64,000 nt of DNA from contig NZ_JALKBY010000013.1 of NCBI RefSeq assembly GCF_023223645.1, positions 27,349-91,348 of the forward strand, in the 5' to 3' direction. Source of the DNA: Natroniella sulfidigena. GTDB taxonomy: Bacteria > Bacillota > Halanaerobiia > Halobacteroidales > Halobacteroidaceae. Below, piece by piece: positions 15,750 through 23,803 of this stretch (its first letter is position 1; each line of letters opens with the position of its first letter). The notes under the pieces are model-generated. The model had not been told where the DNA came from, made no database searches, and saw only the letters and a list, made by a program, of their open reading frames with translations. A program made the translations under genes and the position numbers.

Positions 15750-18047
15750 TTAATTTGATTCTTCTTTCTCCTTCAGTGCCTCTAACAATCTTTCAGGAGT
15801 AATCGGCAATTCCTTAACTCTAATTCCCACTGCATCATAAATCGCATTAGCAATAGCAGGTGCAGAAGGTACTAAACCTGATTCTCCAATACTTTTTGCA
15901 CCAAAAGCTCCCGTTTCACTAGCTGCTTCTACAACAATAGGATGTATATTCGGCATATCAACAGAAGTTAATACTTTATAATCAGAGAAATTAGCATTTA
16001 GAGGTTCTCCTTTATCGTTATACTGCATTTGTTCAGTTAATGCAAACCCCACACCCTGCTGAACAGCACCTTCAATCTGTCCTTCAACAGATGGTGGATG
16101 AATCATAGTTCCTGCATCGTGAGCAGCTACAAAATCAATAACATCAACTTTACCTGTTTCTATATCTACTTCTACTTCTACAAATTGAACCGCATAGACA
16201 GGTGGATTCCCAGGTGGTTCAGTTGATGCTGCTCCCATAATTTGATGCCCATGCTCTCCAAAGTGTGCTTCATAAGAGACATCCTCAATAGAAGTCCTTT
16301 CCTTGGGATCTTCTTTTTTAAATACATAACCATCTTTAGTCTCTAACTCATCAGGCTCACAATCCATCATTTTACTAGCCATTTTAAGTAAGCCTTCTCT
16401 TGCTTCTAAAGCTGCTTGTTCAACGGCATAACCTCCAGCATAAATCTGACGACTAGCATGACTTCCAATTTCAAATCCAGCTACATCTGTATCAGCATCT
16501 TGAGTAATAACAACATCTTCAAATTTAACCCCTAATGTTTCAGCACAGATCTGACTAAGTGCTGTAGCTGATCCAGTTCCTAAATCAGAACAAGCATAAG
16601 TTAAATTAACCGACCCATCTTCATTAATTTTAACATTAGCAGAAGAATTTTCGTGCAGTTCAGGTACAGCACCACTAACATGCATCATATAACCTAAACC
16701 AACACCTCTTCGTTTGGTTCCAGTATCCTTCTCTCTATTTCTCTTTTCTTCCCAGTTGATTGCTTTCATACCCTTTTCCATACACTCTTCTAATCCACAA
16801 CTTTCAATCGGCATCTTACTCCATAACCAGACATCATCTTTACAGGGATGATTCTTTAAACGCATTTCAGTAGGATCGATTTCTAACTCTTCAGCAATTT
16901 TATCTACTTGTGATTCAACTGCGAAAGCAACCTGTGGGTTTCCATACCCTCTAAATGCTCCTGCCGGTGGAGTATTAGTATGGACTGTACGACCTTCTGA
17001 TTTAAGATTAGGAGTTTTATACATTGCTAAAAACCACCCGGTTAGAACTGCTGTTAGAGATGGTCCATGAGTAACATAAGCACCTGTGTCAACTAAGACC
17101 TCCATCTGTCTAGCAGTAAATGTTCCATCTTCTTTGACACCAGTCTTTAAAGTAATAGTAGTTGGATGTCTAGATTCTGTAAAAAATGACTCTTCTCGAT
17201 CATAAGCAACCTTAACTGGTTTGCGTGTAACCTTAGCTAAGATAGCAGCAATAGGTTCATTTACAATCCCTAATCTACTACCAAAACCTCCACCGATGAA
17301 AGGCTTAATTATTTGTATATCACGAATCCGCATTCCTAAAGCTTGAGCAGTAATTTTTCTAACCAAATGTGGCATTTGAGTCGAAGTAGTAATCTTTATT
17401 CGATCATTTAGCCCCACCTCAGCTATTGCAACTCCACAAGGTTCCATAGAAGCTTGAAATACTTTTTGCGTCTCATATGTGTCCTCAAAGATATAGTCAG
17501 CATCTTCAAAACCTTCTTCCACATCTCCAATAACAGCAGGTATTTTTCCACAAATATTCCCGTCAATATGTTCTTGTGGTCCTTTTTGGTCAGTATGAAT
17601 AAGCACTTCTTTTTCCTCTAAGGCTTCCTTAGAATCTAAAATAATTGGTAACTCTTTGTATTCAACCTCAATCAGCTCTAGTGCTTTTTTAGCTGTCTCT
17701 TCATCAACCGCTGCTACCCCAGCAATTGGATCTCCAACAAACCTAGCTTTATCACTAAATATATATTGATCTTCAATTAAGATAGCAGCTTCTGAAGGTG
17801 GAAACCCTGCAAAATTAAATGGGATTTTTGGTGTATCTTCATAAGTTAAAACCGCTTCTACTCCATCTAGTGCCTCTGCTTTAGATGTATCTATATTAAC
17901 AATTTCGGCATGTGCATAAGGACTTCTTAACACCTTCCCAACCAGCATATTCCTAACATACATATCATCAACATATCTAGCCTGACCAGTTACTTTAGCT
18001 TTAGCATCAACCTTAACCTCTTCCTTTCCAACAGTAGAATATCCCAT
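15750..18047 (-). CDS. Molybdenum hydroxylase (xanthine dehydrogenase type) Mo-binding subunit
   Basis: 765 residues, normal for the separate large subunit. It has the Moco-contacting GGGFGSRLG, GAFRGYGNPQ and the C-terminal GAKSIGESGLVPSAPA with the catalytic Glu. The enzyme hydroxylates a purine or similar N-heterocycle using water. Xanthine dehydrogenase, purine hydroxylase and nicotinate dehydrogenase cannot be told apart here. The presence of YqeB and YqeC argues for the labile-selenium subclass. No in-frame TGA selenocysteine is required in this class. Its ATG follows GAAAGGAGTG and lies two bases after the Fe-S subunit stop. Confidence 0.93.
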   Translation of the reverse strand: MGYSTVGKEEVKVDAKAKVTGQARYVDDMYVRNMLVGKVLRSPYAHAEIVNIDTSKAEALDGVEAVLTYEDTPKIPFNFAGFPPSEAAILIEDQYIFSDKARFVGDPIAGVAAVDEETAKKALELIEVEYKELPIILDSKEALEEKEVLIHTDQKGPQEHIDGNICGKIPAVIGDVEEGFEDADYIFEDTYETQKVFQASMEPCGVAIAEVGLNDRIKITTSTQMPHLVRKITAQALGMRIRDIQIIKPFIGGGFGSRLGIVNEPIAAILAKVTRKPVKVAYDREESFFTESRHPTTITLKTGVKEDGTFTARQMEVLVDTGAYVTHGPSLTAVLTGWFLAMYKTPNLKSEGRTVHTNTPPAGAFRGYGNPQVAFAVESQVDKIAEELEIDPTEMRLKNHPCKDDVWLWSKMPIESCGLEECMEKGMKAINWEEKRNREKDTGTKRRGVGLGYMMHVSGAVPELHENSSANVKINEDGSVNLTYACSDLGTGSATALSQICAETLGVKFEDVVITQDADTDVAGFEIGSHASRQIYAGGYAVEQAALEAREGLLKMASKMMDCEPDELETKDGYVFKKEDPKERTSIEDVSYEAHFGEHGHQIMGAASTEPPGNPPVYAVQFVEVEVDIETGKVDVIDFVAAHDAGTMIHPPSVEGQIEGAVQQGVGFALTEQMQYNDKGEPLNANFSDYKVLTSVDMPNIHPIVVEAASETGAFGAKSIGESGLVPSAPAIANAIYDAVGIRVKELPITPERLLEALKEKEESN

Positions 18048-18049
18048 TC

Positions 18050-18532
18050 TTACACTCCTTTCTCTCTTAAATATTTAGCTGCTTCCAAGATAGCCTCAAC
18101 GATCTTTTCATAACCAGTACAACGACACAAATTACCCGAAATAGCTCGCCGTACTTCTACTTCACTAGGTTCAGGATTATCATCCAACAAACCTTTAGCA
18201 GTTAAGACCATACCAGGAGTACAAAAACCACATTGAATCGCACCAGTTTCTACAAAAGCCTGTTGAATTGGATGTAACTCTCCATCTTCACCTTCTAATC
18301 CCTCAATAGTTAGCACCTTCTTACCATCAATATCTACTGCTAACATAAGACAAGAACTAACTGGCTTCCCATCAACTAAAATAGTACAACTTCCACAATC
18401 TCCTTCATCACATCCTCTTTTAGTCCCCGTCAAACCTAATTCATTACGAATCAAATCAAGTAGCGTTAAATTTACAGGTATCTCCAAGCTATAATCTTCA
18501 TTATTTAAGGTAAATTGAATTGCTACTTCCAT
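18050..18532 (-). CDS. Molybdenum hydroxylase [2Fe-2S] subunit
   Basis: 160 residues. The plant-ferredoxin-like cluster uses Cys41, 46, 49 and 61 ([17 protein letters not shown]) and the second, helical-bundle cluster uses Cys101, 104, 136 and 138 (CGFCTPGM and CRCTGY). It passes electrons from the Mo site to FAD. ATG follows AAGGAGG. It lies 19 bases after the FAD subunit and 2 bases before the Mo subunit, in an operon. Confidence 0.96.
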   Translation of the reverse strand: MEVAIQFTLNNEDYSLEIPVNLTLLDLIRNELGLTGTKRGCDEGDCGSCTILVDGKPVSSCLMLAVDIDGKKVLTIEGLEGEDGELHPIQQAFVETGAIQCGFCTPGMVLTAKGLLDDNPEPSEVEVRRAISGNLCRCTGYEKIVEAILEAAKYLREKGV

Positions 18533-18551
18533 CTCTTTTCCCTCCTTATTC

Positions 18552-19385
18552 TTAATCAGCTGACTTAATAGCCCTTTTAACTAATACTCCAGTTACCTCT
18601 TTACGATACCAATCTGTAGAACGTTGATCAGTAATTGGGGTAATACTATCAGTTATCACTTTAACTAACTTGTTTAAGTTATTCTCACTAATTTCATCAA
18701 ACCAATCCAAATCTAATAATAATGGTGTTGGAGCTACACCACCTAAAGCTACCTTCAATCCAGATATATTTCCACCTTTATCTATATAACTAACAGCACT
18801 ATTTACTATAGCAATCTCATGAGCTTTCCTCTTACCTTCCTTTAAAAAGGAACTCTTTAATTCTTGAACAGGAGCAGGCAAAATTACAGAAAGAACAAAA
18901 TCTCCATCTTCTAATTTAGTCTGACCAGGGCCAACAAAGAAATCTTTAAGCCTTAGCAAGATCTCTTGCTCCTTCTTTCTAACCCTCAACTTAGCATCAT
19001 AAACCAAAAGTGCCGGAATAAGATCAGCAGCCGGCGAAGCATTACAGATATTCCCCACCACTGTTGCCAAATTTCTAGTCAAAGGAGAACTATGTTCTAA
19101 AGCACTCTCTAATAAAGCAGGGTAATGCTCCTGAACCGCCTGATTCTCAATCAACTGATTTACACTTACCAACGCACCTATTTCTAATCCTTCTTCATCA
19201 AAATTAATAAAGTTTAACTCTTCAATCCGTTTTAAATTAACCAGATTCTCTAAGTCAATTTGACCATGCTTCCACCTTAACATCAAATCAGTTCCACCCG
19301 CTAATAAATGATAATCTTTTCTTTCATTTAAAACATCTACCGCTTCTTCAATAGTTTCAGGTTGATATAGTTTGAAATTTTTCAT
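18552..19385 (-). CDS. Molybdenum hydroxylase FAD-binding subunit
   Basis: 277 residues of the CO dehydrogenase/xanthine dehydrogenase flavoprotein family. The FAD pyrophosphate loops are [15 protein letters not shown] (about residue 28) and [15 protein letters not shown] (about 103), with the usual first Gly of the second motif replaced by Val. It passes electrons on to NAD or another acceptor. First structural gene in transcription order, downstream of mocA. Confidence 0.94.
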   Translation of the reverse strand: MKNFKLYQPETIEEAVDVLNERKDYHLLAGGTDLMLRWKHGQIDLENLVNLKRIEELNFINFDEEGLEIGALVSVNQLIENQAVQEHYPALLESALEHSSPLTRNLATVVGNICNASPAADLIPALLVYDAKLRVRKKEQEILLRLKDFFVGPGQTKLEDGDFVLSVILPAPVQELKSSFLKEGKRKAHEIAIVNSAVSYIDKGGNISGLKVALGGVAPTPLLLDLDWFDEISENNLNKLVKVITDSITPITDQRSTDWYRKEVTGVLVKRAIKSAD

Positions 19386-19488
19386 CTTGCTCCCTCCTCT
19401 CGTTATACATATTTCTGCTTTTATTCATTTTCTCCTTCTTAATTGTCTGAAAATTTATACTTTTTTCTGTTTTTTATGACAAATTAAA

Positions 19489-20097
19489 CTAAGAATCGAC
19501 AAATTGATCTCTAATTACTTTCATTAACCTTTCGTAATCAGCTTTAGTATCAATATCAAAACTAACACCACTATCATCTACTAATACTTCATTAACCTTT
19601 GTTTGGTATTTAACCAATAAATCCCTAGCTCCTTTGTCCCCTCTAACCTCAAGCATCTCCTTTTTTAATTTTCTAGCAAAGATTACTGGATTGCCCCGTT
19701 GTTCTTTATACTCTGGAACTACTATTAATTCTTCACCTGACTTAAATTCACTGATCAACTGATTAATTGTCTCTTTTTTAACTAATGGTAAATCTCCTAA
19801 CATACAAAGAATTCCCGTAGTTTCATCATCGACCTCTTCTAACCCCGCAACCAAAGAAGTACTCTGCCCTTGTTGATAATCAGGATTATAACAAAACCTA
19901 ACATCATAATCTATCAGTACCTCTTTTATTTTTTCAGCCTGATATCCTAAAACAACAATGATCTCATCTACATCTGACTCTACTAAAGTAGTTATAACCT
20001 GCTCTATCATTCTTTTTTTTCCTACATAAACCAACTGCTTAATCTCATCTCCAAATCTAGCCGATACTCCAGCTGCCAACACTATAGCCGTTATCAC
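19489..20097 (-). CDS. mocA: MocA-like molybdenum cofactor cytidylyltransferase
   Basis: 202 residues, nucleotidyltransferase fold. The N-terminal motif LAAGVSARFGDEIKQLV is the NTP-binding loop; GDLPLV is the metal-binding Asp motif, and GNPVIFARKL is the family signature. Known MocA makes molybdopterin cytosine dinucleotide for enzymes of the hydroxylase family, matching the next genes. Start is GTG at 20097 after an AAGGGGGGTG site. A hairpin and a degenerate repeat separate it from yqeC upstream. Confidence 0.88.
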   Translation of the reverse strand: MITAIVLAAGVSARFGDEIKQLVYVGKKRMIEQVITTLVESDVDEIIVVLGYQAEKIKEVLIDYDVRFCYNPDYQQGQSTSLVAGLEEVDDETTGILCMLGDLPLVKKETINQLISEFKSGEELIVVPEYKEQRGNPVIFARKLKKEMLEVRGDKGARDLLVKYQTKVNEVLVDDSGVSFDIDTKADYERLMKVIRDQFVDS

Positions 20098-20139
20098 TCT
20101 TAAACACCCCCCTTAATTAGCTTATCCTCTTCTAAATTA

Positions 20140-20172
20140 CAATTATGTGGCACTTTTAGTGCCACATAATTG
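20140..20172. repeat. Perfect 15-bp stem hairpin in Mo-hydroxylase locus
   Basis: CAATTATGTGGCACT pairs perfectly with 20158-20172 across a TTT loop. Neither side has a long T run, so it is a weak terminator candidate, or part of the neighbouring repeat. Confidence 0.7.
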
Positions 20173-20317
20173 AGTTGACAGTTTACGGTTTACAGTTTAC
20201 AGTTAATATCAAAATCTTAAGAGCTATAAAAAACCTTAAAATTATAGCTTTAGATTGGTTTTGGGTTTAAGTTTTAAATGGTTTTAACTGTCAACCGTCA
20301 ACTGTTCACTGTCAACT
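20173..20317. repeat. Degenerate GTTGACAGT-type repeat with inverted ends
   Basis: The left end (20173-20204) is a run of 7-8 bp units (AGTTGACAG, TTTACGG, TTTACAG, TTTACAG). The right end (20286-20317) is the inverse run (AACTGTCAACC, GTCAACTG, TTCACTGTCAACT). The ~80 bases between can fold on each other. Intergenic elements of this wording are familiar from several low-GC bacteria, but their role is unknown. Confidence 0.7.
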
Positions 20318-20373
20318 GATATAAAATTCAATTTCTATATTAGCACAACGGGTTATATTCTTAATTTTAACTC

Positions 20374-21099
20374 TCAATTTTTAATCATCACTTCCTCAAC
20401 TCCTGCTCTTGCCAATCTTTGAGCTAGTCTGGTAGCTTCACAAGGTCTATCCATCTCACCTACCTGATTTAAAATCACAACAACTCTACTCTTTTTCTGT
20501 TGGCCCGATAAATCATATCCTTCCTGAGCTAACAACACTTGCTCTATTAGATCAATCGTAATTGGTTGACCTATTTCAAAATCATTACTAATCTTGTTTA
20601 ACAAACCAACACGATGTAAATTTTCTGCATTTAACTCACAACCTACTATCCTCATTCCTACCATTATCACTAACAAATCCGTACTCTCAGCAACAACAGG
20701 CTCTTGAGAATTAGGAATCTTAAAATCTCTACAAGCAGCTCCATCTGCTTCAACTAATAATATTGATTCACTTTTAAGCTCAGCTAATCGATCAAGCCAT
20801 TCTTGATCAAGACCAATCAACTTCCCTTCTTTAGTAACTTTTTTGGCTAATCCTACTAATCTCTTTTCAAAATTATCTACTTCTTGGGCCAGTTGATTAA
20901 ATTGATCACTAATCAATAAAGAATCAACCTTACCTTCAAGCTCTGAAAATAACATTTTAGTTGTTGTTGTTGCTATTATTTTACATGTGTATAGCTCCTT
21001 CAACTCCTCTAATAATCTCACCAAAGTTGAAGTCTTTCCCCCAGCTCCTACTATAGAAACTACTTCACCTGGTCTAATCTTTAATTTTTGGGCTAGCAT
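20374..21099 (-). CDS. yqeC: YqeC, selenium-dependent hydroxylase accessory protein
   Basis: 241 residues with an N-terminal P-loop-like motif (VVSIVGAGGKTSTLVRLLEEL, residues ~14-34) and TTTTKM, then LVEADGAACRDFKIP, the usual YqeC blocks. The family co-occurs with SelD and selenium-dependent molybdenum hydroxylases. The biochemical role is unproven, possibly selenium insertion into the cofactor (inference). ATG lies 5 bases after the XdhC-type gene's stop, in an operon with it. Confidence 0.9.
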   Translation of the reverse strand: MLAQKLKIRPGEVVSIVGAGGKTSTLVRLLEELKELYTCKIIATTTTKMLFSELEGKVDSLLISDQFNQLAQEVDNFEKRLVGLAKKVTKEGKLIGLDQEWLDRLAELKSESILLVEADGAACRDFKIPNSQEPVVAESTDLLVIMVGMRIVGCELNAENLHRVGLLNKISNDFEIGQPITIDLIEQVLLAQEGYDLSGQQKKSRVVVILNQVGEMDRPCEATRLAQRLARAGVEEVMIKN

Positions 21100-21103
21100 G
21101 AAA

Positions 21104-22183
21104 TTAATTCCTCACATTAATAACTTCAATAAAGACGTCCATCTTGCCTCCACAGATCATACCTTCATCCGCTGCCAGATCACTAGAAAAATTAAGTTGA
21201 TAACTAATAGCTTGCTCTGAGCTATGAAATAAATCCAAAGCCTTCTGCTTAACCTCTGCTTCTCCACAGCCTCCACCAATTGTACCGACTGTTCTCCCAT
21301 CTCGTAAAATTAATAATTTGGCCCCTGGCTTGCGAGGAGTAGAACCACTTGTCTTAATAATAGTTGCTAATGCCAACTGATCATATTCCTCTTGATAATC
21401 AGCTAAAAAATCAATAGCCTCTTCTCCTAACCTACCACTATCTTTCTCACTTCTTCTAACTTTAATTATTTCTGATAAAATACTAATTGCAATCTCTGGT
21501 ACAGTCTCCGAACCAATATCGATTCCAATTGGAGCTTTAACACGATTTATCTCTCTTTCAGAATAACCTGTTTCTCTCAAGCTATCAAAAATAGCCTTTA
21601 CTTTTCGTTGACTACCTAACATACCAATATAGCGAACATTAAAATCCAAAATCTGCTCCAAGCAGTCATAATCATAGCGATGTCCTCTAGTAGCAACTAC
21701 TATGTAATCAGCTTGAGTAATCTCCAATTCAGCCGTTAATTTCTTAAAATCAAGACAAAGCACCTGATCAGCTTCTGGAAATAATCCCTTATTAGCAAAT
21801 TTAGGTCTATCATCAACAATTACTAACTCAAAATCAAGCTCCTTAGCAAATTGATATAAACTCTGGCCAATATGCCCTCCTCCCAAAATAATTAATCGTG
21901 GATTAAGCTTATAAGGCTCAACAGAAAAGAGTAAAGATTCAGACTTCAGTTGACAAACTTTCAATTCATTACCTGTCAAAACTTCTTTAGCTTGGTTCAC
22001 TACTTTATCTAACTCATTCTCTTTTAAGCAAATATCTGTTGGAGTTAAATAATCCCCATCTTCCTTAACTAACATCTTCTTTCCCAACAATTCAGGATTA
22101 GATGATTCTATAATTGTAACTAAAGCTATCTTCTCTTTATCTTCTACGCTAGTCAATAGTTCAGAAAAAATATCAATTGACAT
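21104..22183 (-). CDS. XdhC/CoxI family cofactor chaperone with permuted domains
   Basis: 359 residues from the ATG at 22183, which follows AAGGAGGAAATAATT; the longer frame has no ribosome site. The Rossmann domain (about 95-235; LIILGGGHIGQSLYQFA) precedes an intact XdhC_CoxI domain (about 265-355; STPRKPGAKLLI, GTIGGGCGEAEV). The first ~75 residues look like a decayed second CoxI domain (ALVTIIESSNPELLGKKMLV). XdhC binds Moco, promotes its sulfuration and delivers it to xanthine dehydrogenase. A selenium equivalent would fit YqeB/YqeC. It heads the accessory operon. Confidence 0.88.
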   Translation of the reverse strand: MSIDIFSELLTSVEDKEKIALVTIIESSNPELLGKKMLVKEDGDYLTPTDICLKENELDKVVNQAKEVLTGNELKVCQLKSESLLFSVEPYKLNPRLIILGGGHIGQSLYQFAKELDFELVIVDDRPKFANKGLFPEADQVLCLDFKKLTAELEITQADYIVVATRGHRYDYDCLEQILDFNVRYIGMLGSQRKVKAIFDSLRETGYSEREINRVKAPIGIDIGSETVPEIAISILSEIIKVRRSEKDSGRLGEEAIDFLADYQEEYDQLALATIIKTSGSTPRKPGAKLLILRDGRTVGTIGGGCGEAEVKQKALDLFHSSEQAISYQLNFSSDLAADEGMICGGKMDVFIEVINVRN

Positions 22184-22452
22184 AATTATTTCCTCCTTCA
22201 ATAAATTAAATTCAAATAAACCAAAAGATAATTTAACATGATTATTAAACTTTTTTAAAAAATAAAAAGACTTCCCCACTTTTATTAAACTTATTTAGAA
22301 AATAAGCAAACAAAAAGGATGAAGTCATTAAAAATAACATTCAACAATCAAGTACATTCCCCTGCAAAAAAATAATAAAATCATACACTTTATTTACCTC
22401 TGGTATCATTACTTATTGAAATATCAAATTTTGCTGATAATATATCCAATGA

Positions 22453-22590
22453 TAAAACCAAAAAGATAAACAGCTATTATATCCTCTTCTTCTTTAAAGT
22501 AACCTTTTATCTAATTCCCCTTCAATCTCAATCACCTAAATCACCTCTTACCCTTATAATACCATAATTTGATAACCTTTAAAATAAAAA
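22453..22590 (-). pseudogene. Relic of MntA-type nucleotidyltransferase 5' end (copy of 57275-57412)
   Basis: About 135 bases align with the leader and first ~28 codons of the gene at 56932-57357, including the tract AAAATAAAGGTTATC-like leader and ATTGAGATTGAA after the start. The start codon is GTG instead of ATG. A small deletion shifts the frame and brings a stop within 14 codons. The catalytic motif is lost. Confidence 0.8.
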
Positions 22591-22618
22591 AAGTCAGCTT
22601 TGTCTAGAAACTGACTAG
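22588..22618 (-). terminator. Terminator-like hairpin next to the MntA relic
   Basis: GTCAG...CTGAC with a T run on the minus strand. It is closely similar to the hairpin at 31864-31887, differing by a few bases, so it belongs to a small family of related terminators in this genome. Confidence 0.6.
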
Positions 22619-22689
22619 AGATTAATCATTTTTGTTGGCCCGCTACTTAAGAGCAATACTAAATATAGATCCAAAATTCCTTACCCAAA

Positions 22690-22803
22690 TTCAACCAAAC
22701 CATTTAAGTAATATTATTAGGTAAGTGCTTATTACAAGGGAGAGAATCTTTTGGAAGTTAGGAAATAATGGTGCAATAGCTCCGAGAATATTATGATAAA
22801 AAG
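22690..22803 (+). repeat. Internally deleted ylbJ unit, derivative a
   Basis: The left part (22703-22760) matches the leader of the truncated ylbJ units at 36374 and 51795, including TATTAGGTAAGT and the ribosome site up to TTTTGGA. It then jumps to the last ~35 bases of the truncated coding part (AATGGTGCAATAGCTCC) and ends at TTATGATAAAAA without the terminator. The same junction is seen in derivatives at 40.4 and 44.5 kb. Confidence 0.75.
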
Positions 22804-22830
22804 CTCTACTTCAAAAATTATTCCTATAAT

Positions 22831-22853
22831 AAAAAAGCCTACCATATGGTAGA
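22831..22853 (-). terminator. Terminator of HepT/MntA pair
   Basis: CTACC pairs with GGTAG around ATAT, with a T run on the minus strand, 20 bases beyond the hepT stop. Confidence 0.8.
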
Positions 22854-22873
22854 CATTAATCTTAATAATATTA

Positions 22874-23290
22874 TTAGCCCTTGCCTTCTTTTTTCAACTT
22901 AGCCAATAACTTTTTTGCTTTGTTACTCCTTTTCTTCTTTAACCTTTTATATCCTTTAACCTCAAAGATCCTTTTTAATCCCTTCTCTAAATCATCTAAT
23001 TCTTTTTCAACTATATTCCACACTAAGACAAGATCAACTCCTGAATAATCATGAATTAATTTATTTCTAGTACCTATTATCTCTCTCCAAGGAATACTAT
23101 CAAATTCTTCTTGTAACTCTTTACTAATTTTATTAGCTGCTTCTCCTACTATTTCAAGTTGCCTAATAACAGCACTATGTACTAGCTCGTCTTCTATAAA
23201 CTTTTCTAAACCAATATCCTTAGTAAATTTTTTAATTCTTCCAATAGCATCTAAAATATCATTCAAATATAATTGATTATCCTTTGACAT
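22874..23290 (-). CDS. HepT-like toxin (DUF86)
   Basis: 138 residues from the ATG at 23290, which follows AAGGGGG. It is all-helical with the HEPN catalytic motif R-x4-H (RNKLIHDY, Arg75 to His80). The C-terminus has a Lys/Arg-rich extension (KKKRSNKAKKLLAKLKKEGKG) beyond the usual domain, possibly for RNA binding. In known pairs HepT is an RNase toxin silenced by AMP transfer from MntA. It lies 14 bases after the mntA-type gene. Confidence 0.88.
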   Translation of the reverse strand: MSKDNQLYLNDILDAIGRIKKFTKDIGLEKFIEDELVHSAVIRQLEIVGEAANKISKELQEEFDSIPWREIIGTRNKLIHDYSGVDLVLVWNIVEKELDDLEKGLKRIFEVKGYKRLKKKRSNKAKKLLAKLKKEGKG

Positions 23291-23304
23291 AACATCCCCC
23301 TTTA

Positions 23305-23595
23305 TCAACAATACAACAGCTTTACATCCTTTTCTATCTCATCAACTATATATGGACTAATAGATTCCTCTGTTAATAAATCAACCTTTCTACCAAATAA
23401 ATTTGTTAATTTGTTTTCTAATCTGATCAAATCAAATAGAGTCTTATCTTTATTTTTATATTTAATAATAATATCAATATCACTTTCTTCTTTTTCCTCA
23501 CCTCTAGAAACAGAACCAAAAATACCCATTATTTCAATCCCTTCAGCCTCGCAAATTTGATTAATCTCTTGTTCGTAACATTTTAAATCAAGCAT
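23305..23595 (-). CDS. MntA-like minimal nucleotidyltransferase antitoxin
   Basis: 96 residues from the ATG at 23595, 6 bases after GAGGTG; a GTG three codons earlier overlaps that site. It has the nucleotidyltransferase signature GSVSRGEEKEESDIDIII (Gly27-Ser28, Asp39, Asp41). It is a typical minimal nucleotidyltransferase that pairs with the HepT-like gene just downstream, forming a toxin-antitoxin operon. Confidence 0.9.
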   Translation of the reverse strand: MLDLKCYEQEINQICEAEGIEIMGIFGSVSRGEEKEESDIDIIIKYKNKDKTLFDLIRLENKLTNLFGRKVDLLTEESISPYIVDEIEKDVKLLYC

Positions 23596-23690
23596 TCTAT
23601 TCACCTCTTCTACTTCTTATATCATCATTATATCATAATATACTTAATCCTCAACTTGTTTATTCTCATTCCTTATTTATTATTATACGT

Positions 23691-23713
23691 GTTAACTAGG
23701 TTCTTGTCCAAAA
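23691..23713. repeat. Short dispersed repeat (also at 36998-37020)
   Basis: GTTAACTAGG, one T/C difference, then TCTTGTCCAAAA occur in both places, in intergenic DNA near decayed sequence. Origin is unknown. It may be a leftover of an insertion sequence. Confidence 0.5.
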
Positions 23714-23803
23714 GCTCTAGGGGACGTAACATTCAGCTATATACTTTAAAACTCTGTTACTAAGACTTATTAGTAACCTAATCCCATAATTTTGACTACT
23801 CTA

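Larger units (their letters stand above)
22184..22873. other. Intergenic region holding two relics
   Basis: Next to the XdhC gene ~260 bases show nothing recognisable. Then come a decayed copy of the start of the 57-kb MntA-type gene (22453-22590), a hairpin, and an internally deleted ylbJ-type unit (22690-22803). A terminator for the next gene pair closes the stretch. Confidence 0.7.

Noticed and set aside
15750..18532. Aerobic CO dehydrogenase (CoxL) instead of xanthine dehydrogenase type
   Set aside because: The CoxL active-site motif (AYxCSFR) is not present; YqeB/YqeC context fits purine-type selenium hydroxylases.
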